Below, in pieces: positions 23,740-37,100 of a stretch of DNA of 64,000 nucleotides. Positions within the stretch are counted from its first letter, which is position 1. Every line of letters begins with the position of its first letter. The translations under genes were made by a program, and so were the position numbers. The notes beneath the pieces were generated by a model, which saw nothing but the letters and a program-made list of their open reading frames with translations, was not told the DNA's origin and did not search any database. Origin of the DNA: Sipunculus nudus (taxonomy: Eukaryota; Annelida; Sipuncula; Golfingiida; Sipunculidae); the NCBI GenBank assembly GCA_026874595.1, contig CM049307.1:41112362-41176361 (forward strand). Reading direction: 5' to 3'.

Positions 23740-24911
23740 AACTAGAATATGGGTAGTCGACAAGCAACTACATGTATCTGCCAAAATCAGAGTGAAACGG
23801 GTGAAGTGAGGCATGGATTGAGTGGCAAGGTGAAATAGAGTGAGGTGTTGCATATTAGCATGGATGTCTGCAGCCGAAATGTGTATGTAGGTTGTGCCAC
23901 CTACCACAAAATCCAGAAAGCTGTCAAAGTTGTATACATATGCAAAACTTGAGGCAGATAAGTCAAACCACTACATGTATATGAGTGATTTTAGCCCGTG
24001 GCAGACAAACAGACGGCCGTACAAGAATGGTTGCAGGTGGCACCACCAGTTTTGCATATGATAAAGAGCTATGCGAGATCTATACACATGCAAAACTTTG
24101 GCCCAATCGGTCAAACGGTTCCCTAGATTTGAGCTTGGATGTCTGCAACGTAATCCTGAATGTAGGTGGCGCCACCTGTCATAAAATCAAGAGAGCTGTC
24201 CAGGATGTATAAACCTGCAAAATTTTGGGCAGATATGTCAAACCACTGCCGAGATATGAGTGATTTTATCCCACGGCAGACAGACAGACAGATGCTGTGC
24301 AAAAATTGTAGCAGGTGGCGCCACCAGTTTTGCTAATGATTAAGAGCTATGTGAGATCAATACACATGCAGCATTTTGGCCCAATGGGTTAAACGGTTCC
24401 CGAGATATGAGCTTGGATGTCTGCAGCATAAACTAGAATGTAGGTGGCGCCACCTGTCATAAAATCAAAAGAGCTTTCCAGGATGTATAAACCTGCAAAA
24501 TTTTAAGCAGATATGTCAAACCATTGCCGAGATATGATTGATTTTATCCCACAGCAAACCAAAAAGACAGATGCCTTGCAAAAATGGCTGCAGATGGCGC
24601 CACCAGTTTTGCGGATGATAGAGCTATGTGACATCTATACACATGTAAAATTTTGGCCCAATCTGTCAAACGGTTCCCGAGATATGAGCTTGGATGTCTG
24701 CAGCGTTATCGTGAATGTAGGTGGCGCCAACTGTCATAAAATCAAGAAAGCTATCCAGGATGTATATGCATGCCAAATTTCAAGTGAATTAGACAAACCA
24801 CTGCAGAGATATGAGTGATTTTAACCCAAGGCCGACGAACAGATGGACACTGCAAACATGGTTGCAGGTGGCGCCACCATTTTTTGTGTATGTTATAAAG
24901 CTCTCCAAGAA
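23740..24911 (+). mobile_element. GGTGGCGCCACC element, copy 2 (3' truncated)
   Basis: Same left end as the copies at 2701 and 25275 (AACTAGAATATGGGTAGTCG), then about four 277-bp units with perfect palindromes near 24166, 24314, 24444 and 24868. Homology stops abruptly after CTCTCCAAGA at 24910. The right-hand hairpin end is missing. Confidence 0.75.
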
Positions 24912-25274
24912 TTGAAGATTACAAGTCATAATGACATTCTGAACACCTGTGAAAACAAAGAAAAACATGAGTTCATTATGTCGCTAAATAAATCTGCAAG
25001 GCCTAAAAATGGAATTGCTGTTCTGAACACATGAAGCCACAGTACAACAGACAGTAGTGATGTACTGACACGGATTATAGTGGTGTGATGAATAAATGCA
25101 AAAGAAGAATACAGCCAAAGTGATGAAACAATTCCCTTTACTGTCACAGAAATGGGCACAGTGACAGCTAAAAGAGACAATCTACCATTGTTGTCACTAA
25201 ACTTTGCAAGCAAAGATGCTCAAAAATTTTTTTCCTAATTAATAAAAGTGTCTTCCTCCAGGTAAGACATAATC
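24912..25274. other. Spacer with one PTEN exon-edge repeat unit
   Basis: The bases 24921-24949 (ACAAGTCATAATGAC then ATTCTGAACACCTG) match, at 27 of 29 positions, the minisatellite unit that abuts the PTEN exon at 63617. The rest is not recognised. Confidence 0.55.
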
Positions 25275-26736
25275 AACTAGAATACGGGTAGTCGACAAGC
25301 GACTACGTGTATCCGCCTAAATCAGAGTGGAACGGGTGAAGTGAGGCATGGATTGAGTGGCAAGGGGAAATGTAGTGAAGTGTTGCATATTAGCATGGAT
25401 GTCTGCAGCCAAATGGTGTATGTAGGTTGCGCCACCTACCACAAAATCCAGAAAGCCCTCCAAGTTGTATACATATGCAAAATTTGAGGCAGATAAGTCA
25501 AACCACTGTATGTTTATGAAATTTTAGCCCCTGGCAGACAAACATATGGACGCTGTGCAAAAATGGTTGAAGGTGGCCCCACCAGTTTTGCGTATGATAA
25601 AGAGCTATGTGAGAACTATACACATGCAAAACTTTGACCCAATCGGTCAAACGGTTCCCAAGATATGAGCTTGGATGTCTGCTGCATAAACTAGAATGCA
25701 GGTGGTGCCACCTGTCATAAAATAAGGAGAGCTGTCGGGGATGTATAAACCTGCAAAATTTTAGGCAGATATGTCAAACAACTGCCGAGATATGAGTGAT
25801 TTTATCCCATGGCAGACAAACAGACGGGAGCTGTGCAAAAATGGCTGCAGGTGGCGCCACCAGTTATGCGTATGATAAAGAGCTATGTGAGATCTATACA
25901 CATGCAAAATTTTGGCCCAATCGGTCAAACGGTTCCCGAGATATGAGCTTGGATGTCTGCAGCGTAAACATGAATGTAGGTGGCGCCACCTGTCATTAAA
26001 TCAGAAAGCTATCCAGGATGTATACGCATGACGAATTTCAGGTGAATTCGTCAAATCACTGCAGAGATATGAGTGATTTTATCCCATGGCAGACAAACAG
26101 ACGGGAGCTGTGCAAAAATGGCTGCAGGTGGCGCCACCAATTTTGCGTATGATAAAAAGCTATGCGAGATCTATACACATGCAAAATTTTTGCCCAATCG
26201 GTCAAACGGTTCCCGAGATATGAGCTTGGATGTCTGCAGCGTAAACGTGAATGTAGGTGGCCCCACCTGTCATAAAATCAGAAAAGCTATCCAGGATGTA
26301 TACGCATGCCGAATTTCAGGTGAATTAGTCAAATCACTGCAGAGATATGAGTGATTTTAACCCCAGGCAGACGAACAGATGGACACTGTGCAAACATGGT
26401 TGCAGGTGGCGCCATCATTGTTTATGTATGTTATAAAGCTATCCAAGGGCTACATTTGTACAAAAAATTTTTCCTGATCTGTCAAACGGTTCCCGAGTTA
26501 TGTGGGTTTATGTGTGGAAACATACGCACAAATGGACACTGGGCAGAGAGAAAAGGTCAGAGGTCAACGCAAATTGGTTAGGCACCAGTTTACATGTGAC
26601 CTGATAATTGGTGTAAGTTTCCGAAAAATCCCTCCAGTAGTTTTAGAGGAGTTCTCGGGAAACGAATGCGGTGGCGGCGGCGAAACCCGGTCAAAATCAT
26701 AGTATCCGCAAAACTTCATTTTGGCGGATACAATTA
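25275..26736 (+). mobile_element. GGTGGCGCCACC element, copy 3 (complete)
   Basis: Most intact copy. The left end has a hairpin (25282-25312, GTAGTCG/CGACTAC core) followed by TGTATCCGCC (25308-25317). The right end has hairpin GTATCCGC (26702-26709) / GCGGATAC (26724-26731), with GGCGGATACA (26723-26732) being the exact inverse of the left TGTATCCGCC. The core holds tandem 277-bp units (starts near 25519, 25796, 26073 and 26351). A GC-rich GGTGGCGGCGG block precedes the right hairpin. No coding capacity. The structure fits nonautonomous pearl/Helentron-associated elements of bivalves, by inference. Confidence 0.75.
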
Positions 26737-27090
26737 AGCAACTTCTCAATTTTTGTTTGTTTGGTTTTTTTTTTTTTTAGTTTGCTTTTAATAGGTTTTG
26801 TGTAATTACACAACAAACAATACTGATTGGCAACAGTATTTTATTAGGATCCAGTCATATACTGCTTAACAACATACTTGTAACCACATTCTATAAAACT
26901 ATAGACCTATATGTACATTTTTGTGTTCTGGATGAAAAATAAAATTATGGAATGACATGATGAATTACCAGTGCTGCCACCTCCCAGACATCTACAGTAC
27001 TAGACATCTGGACTGTTATAAACAAAGTGTTTTTGGTGAATATATACATCTCACATTCACATTTTATTATTACATTGAGCTTGAATGACT

Positions 27091-27092
<2 letters not shown>

Positions 27093-27156
<64 letters not shown>
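27093..27156. repeat. (AT)32 microsatellite
   Basis: Uninterrupted AT dinucleotide run of 64 bases. Confidence 0.98.
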
Positions 27157-27159
<3 letters not shown>

Positions 27160-27459
27160 AAGCTTTTATAGCCCAGAGCAATAATGCCTGGACAAAATGT
27201 TGTTTTGTGTAGCAGGTGGGGGCATCTACTGTATCATCCTGTGTTTCAATTACACACAGTATTTATAACAATTCTGAAACCATAATAGGGTGCAACTTTT
27301 GTCAGTTTACTCATTTAAACAAACTATGCTCCCTTATAGTATACCGAGCAATAATTATTAATACACTTTCAAAAATAACATATTTTACAGCATGTGCGCA
27401 CCTGCAGCACATTCAGCAAACAACAAGTTCCAACCTGATACAAAATATGAGGTATTTGT

Positions 27460-27461
<2 letters not shown>

Positions 27462-27523
<62 letters not shown>
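27462..27523. repeat. (TA)31 microsatellite
   Basis: Uninterrupted TA run of about 62 bases followed by GCATGCATGCA. Confidence 0.98.
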
Positions 27524-27526
<3 letters not shown>

Positions 27527-29132
27527 TGCATGCAGTGATGTGGGAGAGTTTCACAAACATTTCTACTCTCAGCTGTAACAGGTACTCAACAATGACTTGG
27601 ATGTAACACATTTTAATCTAAAACCAGCATATTTTTGTTGAGAATTACACTCCCGGCTTTTTTACCAAAAAGTTTAAAACTCGAAGCAACACAAGGGAAT
27701 CATGGATCAGATGGCCTTCTAGATGACTTTAATTATAACAACACAACAGCCATGGTTGGTTGTTTGCAAAGTATTTTTTTTTCTTCAAAATTTCAGACAA
27801 TGAAGTGTTTTTATGACGAGTCTTCACCTCAGATATATGTACATGCAAAGTTACCAGAGGCATACCTTATATTGCTGTAGTTGCCGCCTAACGGGGCAAC
27901 CTCAACATCTAATTTAAAGGTACACATACAAAAAACTTTACCAAACCAGGGCCATTTTCGCTGTATCTGTGCATTTCAGCTCAAGAGGGACCTCTGTCCA
28001 TTTGAAGTTTGTTGTATTGGGTCTGTGAATTATGTTTGATTTTGTCTGATAGTCAGTCCCGATGGTTTCTTGTTTAGTCAGAGTAAAACAATAACACTAT
28101 CTCTCAAAATTGCTCATCTGTCACTCTCAACCCCACAAATTTTGTATCTGATAAAAAATATTTCACATGGTGAACATGTGCTTACTACTTTGTATACAAT
28201 TGGAAAGAACTTTCAAAGCAAGTCGATACCAGTGTGGAAATACAGAGTCTGAGATGGCAGTGCCATCAACTATTTTACAAATAAGTTTCCAAGTTCAATA
28301 AAAACAGTAAAACCAGTAAATGTTATCAAAAACATCAGGCACAATGTTTATACCACCAACATGATAAACACTTGATAATTTAACTGGCTCTGAATTTAGC
28401 AAATTACTGTTCTGTATGTGTGATATAATGTATTAACACTGCATTCATTACTGGTATATATTCATACATATAAAGATGATCTTGTGCTTCTTACAAACTG
28501 CAGTATTAAAATGTCACCCCTGACCTGGTCTGTATTCAGTGATGTAACCCTGCACATGTAGGTGGCAGCACTAATCAGTGATATTTTATGAATATTCATG
28601 AGCTCAAATGAACAGTCTGTACATACACAACACTACTTACAAACATACAAATGGGCAGTCAACCGACAAAACATTAGAAAAGTGTTTTTTTTTTTGGTTC
28701 CACAGACATATACAAATTGGTCTGCCCTATGGAGCTGCTGATTCCAACCAAATACAGACACACGATCCTAACATCTTAAATACTTTAAAAACAAGCACCC
28801 TGCCTCCATGATGTAGTGCTGCTGTCACAGACCTGGTGATTTCCCAGCAGTTCCAATCACATCTGTAAGCACTTGAATGGTCATATGTAAGCCTGAACTT
28901 GAAGTATATACGTCAAGCTAACATTTTTTTATGATTGCTAAATGCAAACTACAAACATTTCTCTTCTTCTTAATTAACATGTGTGTGTAAGTGTGTGTGT
29001 GTATATCTACACACACATACATGATCTTACAAATTCAGTTGTGCAATATAAAAAATATTCATTACAGATTCATTCAAAGATCCAAAGTTTTGTGAAAAAT
29101 ATGTCATCTGGGTCAACAGTACAAATGTTTCT

Positions 29133-29136
<4 letters not shown>

Positions 29137-29181
<45 letters not shown>
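29137..29181. repeat. (TA)22 microsatellite
   Basis: Uninterrupted TA run. A (GT)n/(AC)n inverted pair lies just upstream at about 28980-29020. Confidence 0.97.
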
Positions 29182-29184
<3 letters not shown>

Positions 29185-29200
29185 AACCTTAAAAATTCCA

Positions 29201-32200
29201 TATATATTTTCATGTCTACTGCCATACTGGCTACAAGTGTGCTGCTACATGAACTCAAGCAACATGGCCTCATTTGTGCAAATACTGTCAGTTAATGTTT
29301 GGTCAGATGGAGTTGAGACTCAAACCAGCATGGTTACGGGGTAACATATCCTTCACAATAAGCATAAGCAACCAGATCGCAATTCAGAAATACAGGACGA
29401 GGGGCACCATGTGGTTCAACCAGGATATCATCTCCTTCACTACATCCCTGGATTTTTATAATACATTTTTTAACAGGTGATGTAACAACTCTATTTTTAC
29501 AAGCCTATGCACATATCATACTATCATTAGTAAACCAGTCCTGTATATGTAACAAGGACATGCAGTAAATTCATGTTTATATACCTGTTTAGTCTGTTTG
29601 TATTAACAAGAAATGTCGGAAACATGGCTATACACGTGTCCATTTGTCTAACTAAGCTCTTGGTTGTTAATAACAGAGCCACAATCCCAATGTCCTGCCC
29701 TTTGCTAGTTGTGCATTATGAACTTTTTAGCTTGGGTATGCTATCTGCCATATAGTTCATCCAGATATTCAACATTAAGAATCACTCTTAGAAAACAGAG
29801 GAAGAATATTGTGGTTAGCAATAACATTCTCATGTTTTATTCAGTACATCTCAAATGAGGGAACAAAACATGCTGAGGAATTAAAATTAATTAAACCAAG
29901 GATAGAAGGTGCCTGCATTCTGCCGAAGCATATAATAAAATGAATTTTCCCCTGACCCAAGTCAACATAACAAATTCAGTGTACAATGCATGTCATTATA
30001 ATCAAAGGAAAATATTAAGCTTTCCTTTTTCATGAGTACATGTATTGGGTTTCAAAACTGAAAACAGAAATACATTATCATTCTTTCATTCTGTAATATA
30101 ATAGTTTTATAATAGTTTTTTTTTCTCTCTTTTCTTTAAGACCTGATGATAAATAACCCATTTGCTGATACACAACAATCCAATGAGTGCTTTTGAAACA
30201 TCATGTGACATGTGATGTGCATCATGTGACCAAACATGAGTAATGTGACACTAAGAACAGGTGCACACTGGTTACATATACTTGCAGTTGAAAAAGCTTG
30301 CATCAAGCAAAACAGACACTAAAACCTGCACTTTTTTGACTGTCTATACACTACAAAACAAAACCCAAGTTGAACCCCTTTTCATGGTGAGCTTATGTAA
30401 TCTGTGTTAAAAAGCAATTATTACTGGTTTCATTGCATAGCCTTCCATCAATATGACTTGAGAACATATATTTGATTGTCTTTGAATGAACAATAGAGTT
30501 CCTAGCAGTCCCTGGTTTAACTGTATTTTAATGGCTGAATGAAGCAGCTTAACCCCTACATGTCAAGTACAGAAGGAGTTCAAACATGCTATGAAGCGTA
30601 TCATAAAAAATTCTTATTGGAGTAAGAACCTTGTATCTCAAGGCACATTAAATTAAACTGAGATTTACTCATGTCAAAAGAGACCAGCAGCATATTATTA
30701 CCTATATACCAGCTACTGAATGCAGATATAAATGTACGGAGATGTGATTCAGTTTTGACAAGACATTCAATATGTGTGTATGTGTACAACAAACTGATGT
30801 GCCACCATGTCCAGCCATATCACTGTAACCCTGGCTGATAACAATATAAACATGCGTCATTACAGCGTCCCCTGACCACAGAAGGGTGTACAACACTGTA
30901 CCCGCCCACTGTACATACAATTAACAGTCATAATACTGGTGCACAAAACCTACAATAATGCCCACAAGTTAACCTAGCATTTACGCCAGTTCTGGAAGAT
31001 GTACACAGCGTCCTGAGGTACCAACATTATCATTACAGCACAACCATCTTCATCCCATTTTAATCTTCTTAATTTCAGATCTTGATACAAAGATCAGGGT
31101 TTTAACCAAAACTACAGATCAAAGGGTCGAGTGCTGTTACTTAACTGTGCTAAGCTGTACAGACTGATCAGGTTCTGGTGAAAGCTTTTGGGCTTGTTCT
31201 ATCAGCTGAGCTCCAATCTGATTTAAGCCCTTCTGGTTTGTTGAACTTTCGGTCAAGAAGTAGGAAAGCCTGACCCTGGTCAGTTTGATGACCAATGGTC
31301 AGTTTGACGAAACATTAATTTGATTTGATAAGCCCTGATCCGGCTCAAGGTGGGAAATCATGAAACTTGGATGAAATTACTGCAGTTATAATTACAATGT
31401 CTCTAGTCCACTGTTCAGCTACACTGTAAAAAATAAACTGTGGATTCAAAGATTTCCACAATTTAAAAATGTCAAACCTACATTTTGATTACACTCTTCA
31501 TTTATATATGTTTGTGGTGTTTGTATGTTTAAATTTGACTTTTCTTCAACTCCAAAACCAACAAGTTTTTACAACTGATATTTCAAAATCAACATTTCTG
31601 TGTAACATCAACATTTCACAAGTTATAATGTGCAGTTTATACAAAATCAGGATGAACTTCAATAACAGTCAGAATATTTAATCTCTGTCAACTTGGATCA
31701 GTTTTAACTCCAAACGAGGTTTTCAAAGATTACACCCCAGGATTTCATCGTGCAAAAACAAAACCAGCTTATCTGTTTAACACTGCCTCTATTTGGAATA
31801 TAAAGCACAAACATTTGAAACAAAATACTGCACCCAACATTTTACTTTTACCAGTCCCCACCAGGGGTCCCCACTGGGATTTACTGCTGGTCATTCTCCT
31901 CTTACTGTGCTTTCTTGACAGTTATGAAAATCATTCATTCTCCGATGTCATACAGATATTAAGCGCACAAATAAGTTCTCATTTGTGATACAATTTGTGG
32001 TTTTTTTATTTAAGCAGTTCCTTTAAAAAATATTCAAATTGACTTTGGCAAATACTACAGTTTAAAGAGAGAGAACATTTGTTCTTCAGTTTTAGTGCAG
32101 TTTATCTAATTTGCATTATACCTGCCACGAGACAGAAGGTTAACTGAAGAGTAAAAATTAACTTTCTAGTGGCACTCCAGTTCATATTTTGAAAATTAAT

Positions 32201-33686
32201 CAAGATATCTGTTCTACTGTCCTGACCTATGAACTCACCCTTTGAATTCCTCCGTGGTGACACCAATGTAAGAGTTGCAATACATGTATATTCAGCTTCG
32301 TCAACACAGTTAACGACGCTTTTGCATTCCAACATCTGCAGCAGTTTCAACAGGATACAGAACTGGCAGGTTTGAAAAAGAACAACAATACTTGCGCAGG
32401 GTTAAACATTAGTGCCAGTGGGGTGCGGAATAGACGAGACAACAATACAACACCGGTCTACATAGCATTAAGGCAAGAAGAGTGGGTGGTGTCTGCGGAG
32501 GGCGACACACGAACAAACATATAACACAAACACACGCATGCTTCCTTCCACTGCTTTATCCCCCTTCAATGTCAAAGAGCAGTTGGATCATTTTTTTTTA
32601 TCTTGTGCTACGGACGTGAGAGTATCACAGACAATCTGCCCCGTGTTTGAACTTACTTTCAAAAGTAAAGTGAAGACACCTAAACCCCATGGTCTCTTTG
32701 GACAAACATGATTTAAGGTTTATTATCTGGGCAGGAAAGAGGTTTAAGATCAGATACAGGGATTACTGTATTTATTTAACCTTTTGCTGCTTAAACTGTA
32801 ATAAATCTAAGTTTTATCTCTTAATTTGGAGTATATTTTGAGTTTACATAATTTTGTGTTCATAGATGGCTGTTGGGTCAGTAAATGGAATTAAACCTTA
32901 TCCTATATCAGGTTTTAGACAGATTAACAATTGTACAGCCATGGGACACTATGCTAGTGGCAAAGCCAGAACCTGCCCAAGTGTTCTTATCCTGTTAAGT
33001 GCAATCTACAGTCCATCCTGAGTCTGTGACATCAACTGAACACAAGAGCTGATCAAACCAAAGTTATTGAAATACTGATTATTAAGACACTTAACAGCCA
33101 CATTGGCTTTGTCCCTGTGCCTGGTTGGTTATGCACTGGTCCCTGATGAGTACCAACAGCAGAATTATGTATTTTACAGTCCTGTGACTGCTTAAGAGTT
33201 AAAACCCTGAAAGTTAACATTTACATGTTGATGCTGAATAAAAGCAGGCTTTCAAGAACTGGGCTTCAGTGGACTATGAGTAAACAGATGACTTTACTCA
33301 GTGTCATTAGCACACACATCCTTCAAATTATTCAGACCCTATGTGGTGTTAGAAAATTTCAACATTTCCCCTTCAGGTTTTTTCTTTGGTATTCAAATCA
33401 AATTACACTCATTCTAACAAATTATCTTCACATTTTATACAAGTAAAAATTCACACTGCGTGAAATTTTCTATGAAAAGCTATAAAGGCTGCTGGTGCCT
33501 GTGTTATTGTCAGTTGAAACTTCTTGACTGATGATATTTTCAGTGAAAAGTTTGAAGTATCAACTGGGAATACTGGGAGACTTGGTAAAAATAGTAAAGT
33601 GACTCATCCTGCTTATTTGATTATAAAACCATCAGACTTGAAGGTTTCCTTCTCTTCATTAACCTTAATCTCAAACCAAAAAGATA
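29201..33686. other. Unassigned intergenic / possible far 3' region of PTEN
   Basis: No exon, RNA gene or dispersed repeat recognised. A cluster of E-boxes lies at 30201-30229 (TCATGTGA twice). A short duplication GGTCAGTTTGA occurs twice near 31277-31310. Confidence 0.45.
30201..30229 (+). promoter_or_regulatory. Paired M-box / E-box motifs
   Basis: TCATGTGA at 30201-30208 and 30222-30229 with further CATGTG between. This is the MITF/TFE-type M-box core. Motif match only. Confidence 0.25.
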
Positions 33687-34121
33687 TACTGTGGTTGGCT
33701 TCATATTCGCGAGGCCGAAATATCACAATTTCTTTCATTTTTAACGTTTTGCGAGGGTTTTATTTTGATGATCGCATCAGAATTCATGAAAATTAATTAG
33801 AACAGTATTTGCATTTATAATGATTTAGGAATAAATCCCACAATATATCACTCATTTCCATTATCATCCTTGTGTCACAGTCGATGTTTTGACAATTATT
33901 ATTGCATATTTGCATGAGCTGCTTCTGATCACACCCACAGATTATGTTGTTGATTGACAAACCATCTTTCCAGAGGTATAACTAATCCATTTGTGCAGAT
34001 TCATCATACCCTCTTGTTCTTCCTAGGTAATGGGTTATCCCGAGGAATCATATTCAGGATTAATTCAATTCGGGAATATCGCGAAATTAAAACCCTCGCG
34101 AACAAAAAGGCAACCACATTA
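33687..34121. mobile_element. MITE with TACTGTGGTTGGC ends, copy 1
   Basis: The left end TACTGTGGTTGGCT (33687) and the right end GGCAACCACATTA (to 34121) are inverted repeats with a few mismatches. The 435-bp interior has CG-containing palindromic phrases (TTCGCGAGG, CCCTCGCGAA). The same structure and length occur at 48687-49116. TA at both ends suggests a Tc1/mariner-type target. Confidence 0.65.
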
Positions 34122-37100
34122 TATGAGATTACAAACTTAACTTTACAAGACAGAAGACCAGTCTAGACTTGACACAAGATAGGTGCAGTATATAAAGTTT
34201 CCTTTATCATCAAACACAACATGTTGGACAGATGTTAAATGTACATTTCAGCCTGGGAAGTTCTGAATGACAAATTATTCCTAATAACATTGACCAAGCC
34301 AACATGTCCATGCCCCACAATCCCATCCATGGTCAAACAGTCATCACCATAACATCCTACATTTTATGGAAATTTTACCAAGAAGCAAACAGCATCAGCC
34401 TTTCAATGTATCCTATGAAGTGCACTGTGAGGATATAAAACTTGAGCATAGTATATACAGAACTAAAACATGTAGTACTGTCATGTTATTCATATACACC
34501 TAAAAACATACCGAAAAATGATAGGAATTAGAATACTTTCTATTTCATCTTTTTTTTTCAACAATTTTTACTCCAGACACAGTTTTTTTATGGACAGCAT
34601 CCTAATGATCCAAGGCTTCAGGTGTTACTTTCAGACAGCACAGTGTATATTAATTATTTATGGCACATAGACTAATAACAGAACTACAAATTATTTGTTG
34701 TTATGAAAATTTATAATGCCAGACTGACATAAATGAAACATAAAATTGACTGGCTGGTCTACCGTAAGTCAATTTCATACACCAACATTACAGTCAGGCA
34801 GACTTTTAATCCACCCACATTTTAGCCACGGCTGATTGTCAGCTGAGATCAGTATCCAGCCAGGTATTAAATATTGCAACCATATAGCTGACAACATTTT
34901 TACATTTGCCCAAAAATAAATCCTTAAGTGAAATGTCAGCCTTTGGTTCATTATTACAAGACTGACATATCCCACAGCCAAAATGTTAATTTTATATGTA
35001 ACTTGGTGGATTGAACACACAAAACACCTGCTGATATAGGTCAGTATGCTGGCTGCTATGATTTCAGTCTTGCAGAGCAGTTACAGGGTAATGGTAAAGG
35101 CAGGGGAGCACAACAGCTGCAACAAAGAGCTGTGCAAGCAATCTTTGTATTTCACAGGGTTTTAATTAAGGGTTTTGCGGTGGAATGGGTCCATCTAACC
35201 CATAAGCATGATGGTCTTGCTGACAAAATGTTCTCGCTTCACCAGTATAAAGCATGACTGGGCATGTTAAAATTCAGATGCTTTATTACTTGAATACATT
35301 GATTTGGTGTTTAATTATGAGCTTAAAAATGTTCAAGTTCTAACAGAATAATGCCCACTGTATGACTGAAGAGGTTAAAGTTAAAATTTCAACAAAACCT
35401 GTGGTTCCTTCCTGGAGACATTATTAATGTTGGGATATGAAAGGCAGCCATATACATTCAGAACAAGCACTGCAGTGACAGGGCCTGGGCAAGCTGATTT
35501 GATTTAAAATGTACATACCATGATAAAATGAGTGAAGATTATGGCTATATGAAAGAACATAAATATTACATACTAGGCATAATATTACAAACATTAAGTC
35601 TGATTTAACAACTTGCTTACATACAAACAGTGATCTTCTTTAACAGTCACACATGAACTAATAATACATTTCTGATACACAAACTGTGGCCAAAATTAAC
35701 AAGAAATGAACCCTCTGAAAATTTATTCATTACAATCAGGTCACTGAGCAGACTTGAAACTCTCGACAGATTTTTAAGGTAAGTCTTGAAGCAGGAATTG
35801 TGTACTGCCTGAGGATGATGATAACCATGACAATGTGAGATATAGAGATATTAAGCCCCTCCAAAGTTTCAGCTTTTTCAACACAAGAGTTGGTAATGTT
35901 GATCAAGTAAAAGCAGTTGTTAAGAATGAGCATCACTGACCGGGTTATAACTTCACCATGTAATTAATGAGGTGTGAGTCCAGGTTTCTCATGAATAAAG
36001 TCAAATGCCTACACCTTATTCCACATACTCTTCTTAAAAATATCTGTTAAGGGATGTCTGTGGGGGTGTTTTGTTGTTTATATGCTGAAATTGAAATTTG
36101 GTCCCCGTTATTCTCTCAGATTACTTGCGCCATATTAAACCTTGACTGAAAGCATCTTACTGCAAATTTGCTTACAGAAAAGGCATCATCTGACTGAAAA
36201 TTACTAGCAAGGTATGAATATCTGCATGTGAATTCAGCACAGCAATAGTCATAGCAAATTTCTATTTCACAAAACATCACACCTGATGTTTCAATATGCA
36301 TGTAAAATAAATAAGAAAAGAATAATATTTAAAATTTTGAATGATGTCTTCTCTTATGAAAAATTACGTCAGGGATCTTTATTTGTGCGAGCAAACTGGT
36401 GAGGGACTGATGTGTTTCAGTGGAGTTGAAATGTATATAATTACAAAGTAATCAATGATTTCATATAAACTATTAAAAATTTAATTAAATCTTGAAATAT
36501 AATCATCAATAGATGAGCTCTAAGTCACCTATATGTGTATGGTCCCAGATCCTGACTAAAAGTCTAATTTGGAAGACAGAACCAGTGGTCTCAGATTTTC
36601 AAAACAATAATTTCATTAATTCACCTAGTAAAAATTAATATGCTTTAACTCTGGTGGAGATGTTACACTGATTTTGCCTGGGTGTGTACAAATTATGCAA
36701 GAAATTTGCAGCATTGTTGTTGACTTCCCTCACAGTTGTATGTAAACCTGGTACCAAAACAAGCAGGGGAAAGTGGTGTGGCGGGTACATTTTTTAATGG
36801 AGCTGCCTCTCTAACATGCAAGTTTTATGATGAGACAAAACAAAAGCACTGTTGTGAGGGTGTTAATAGGTCTGCAGCTGAGTGGACAGCCATGCTTGAG
36901 GATATCTGCAGAAGCATGCTTTGAGCAAAAAAATAAATAAAAATAAAATTACTACTTGACTGAGGGATTCTAAATACACTTGAGCAAATTTATTAACCCA
37001 TTTAAATTGTTAGTAATCTGTATTTTCCCCTAATGCTATATTAAATCTTTCTCACAGAGTGCACATTTGGTAACCAAGGTGGTAAAGCAAGCACCGTGTA

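Larger units (their letters stand above)
26737..29200. other. AT-rich intergenic DNA with (AT)n tracts
   Basis: Holds a T14 tract near 26766 and three (AT)n microsatellites (listed separately). ORFs reading YIYIYI are artefacts of those tracts. No gene supported. Confidence 0.6.

Noticed and set aside
3224-26581. Similar 60-106-residue ORFs starting MILSHGRQTDGS or MILTQGRRTDGH
   Set aside because: They fall in the 277-bp tandem units of the GGTGGCGCCACC elements. Similarity is explained by DNA repetition, and frames break between units.
26945-29295. ORFs with long Tyr-Ile runs
   Set aside because: Pure (AT)n microsatellites read in frame.
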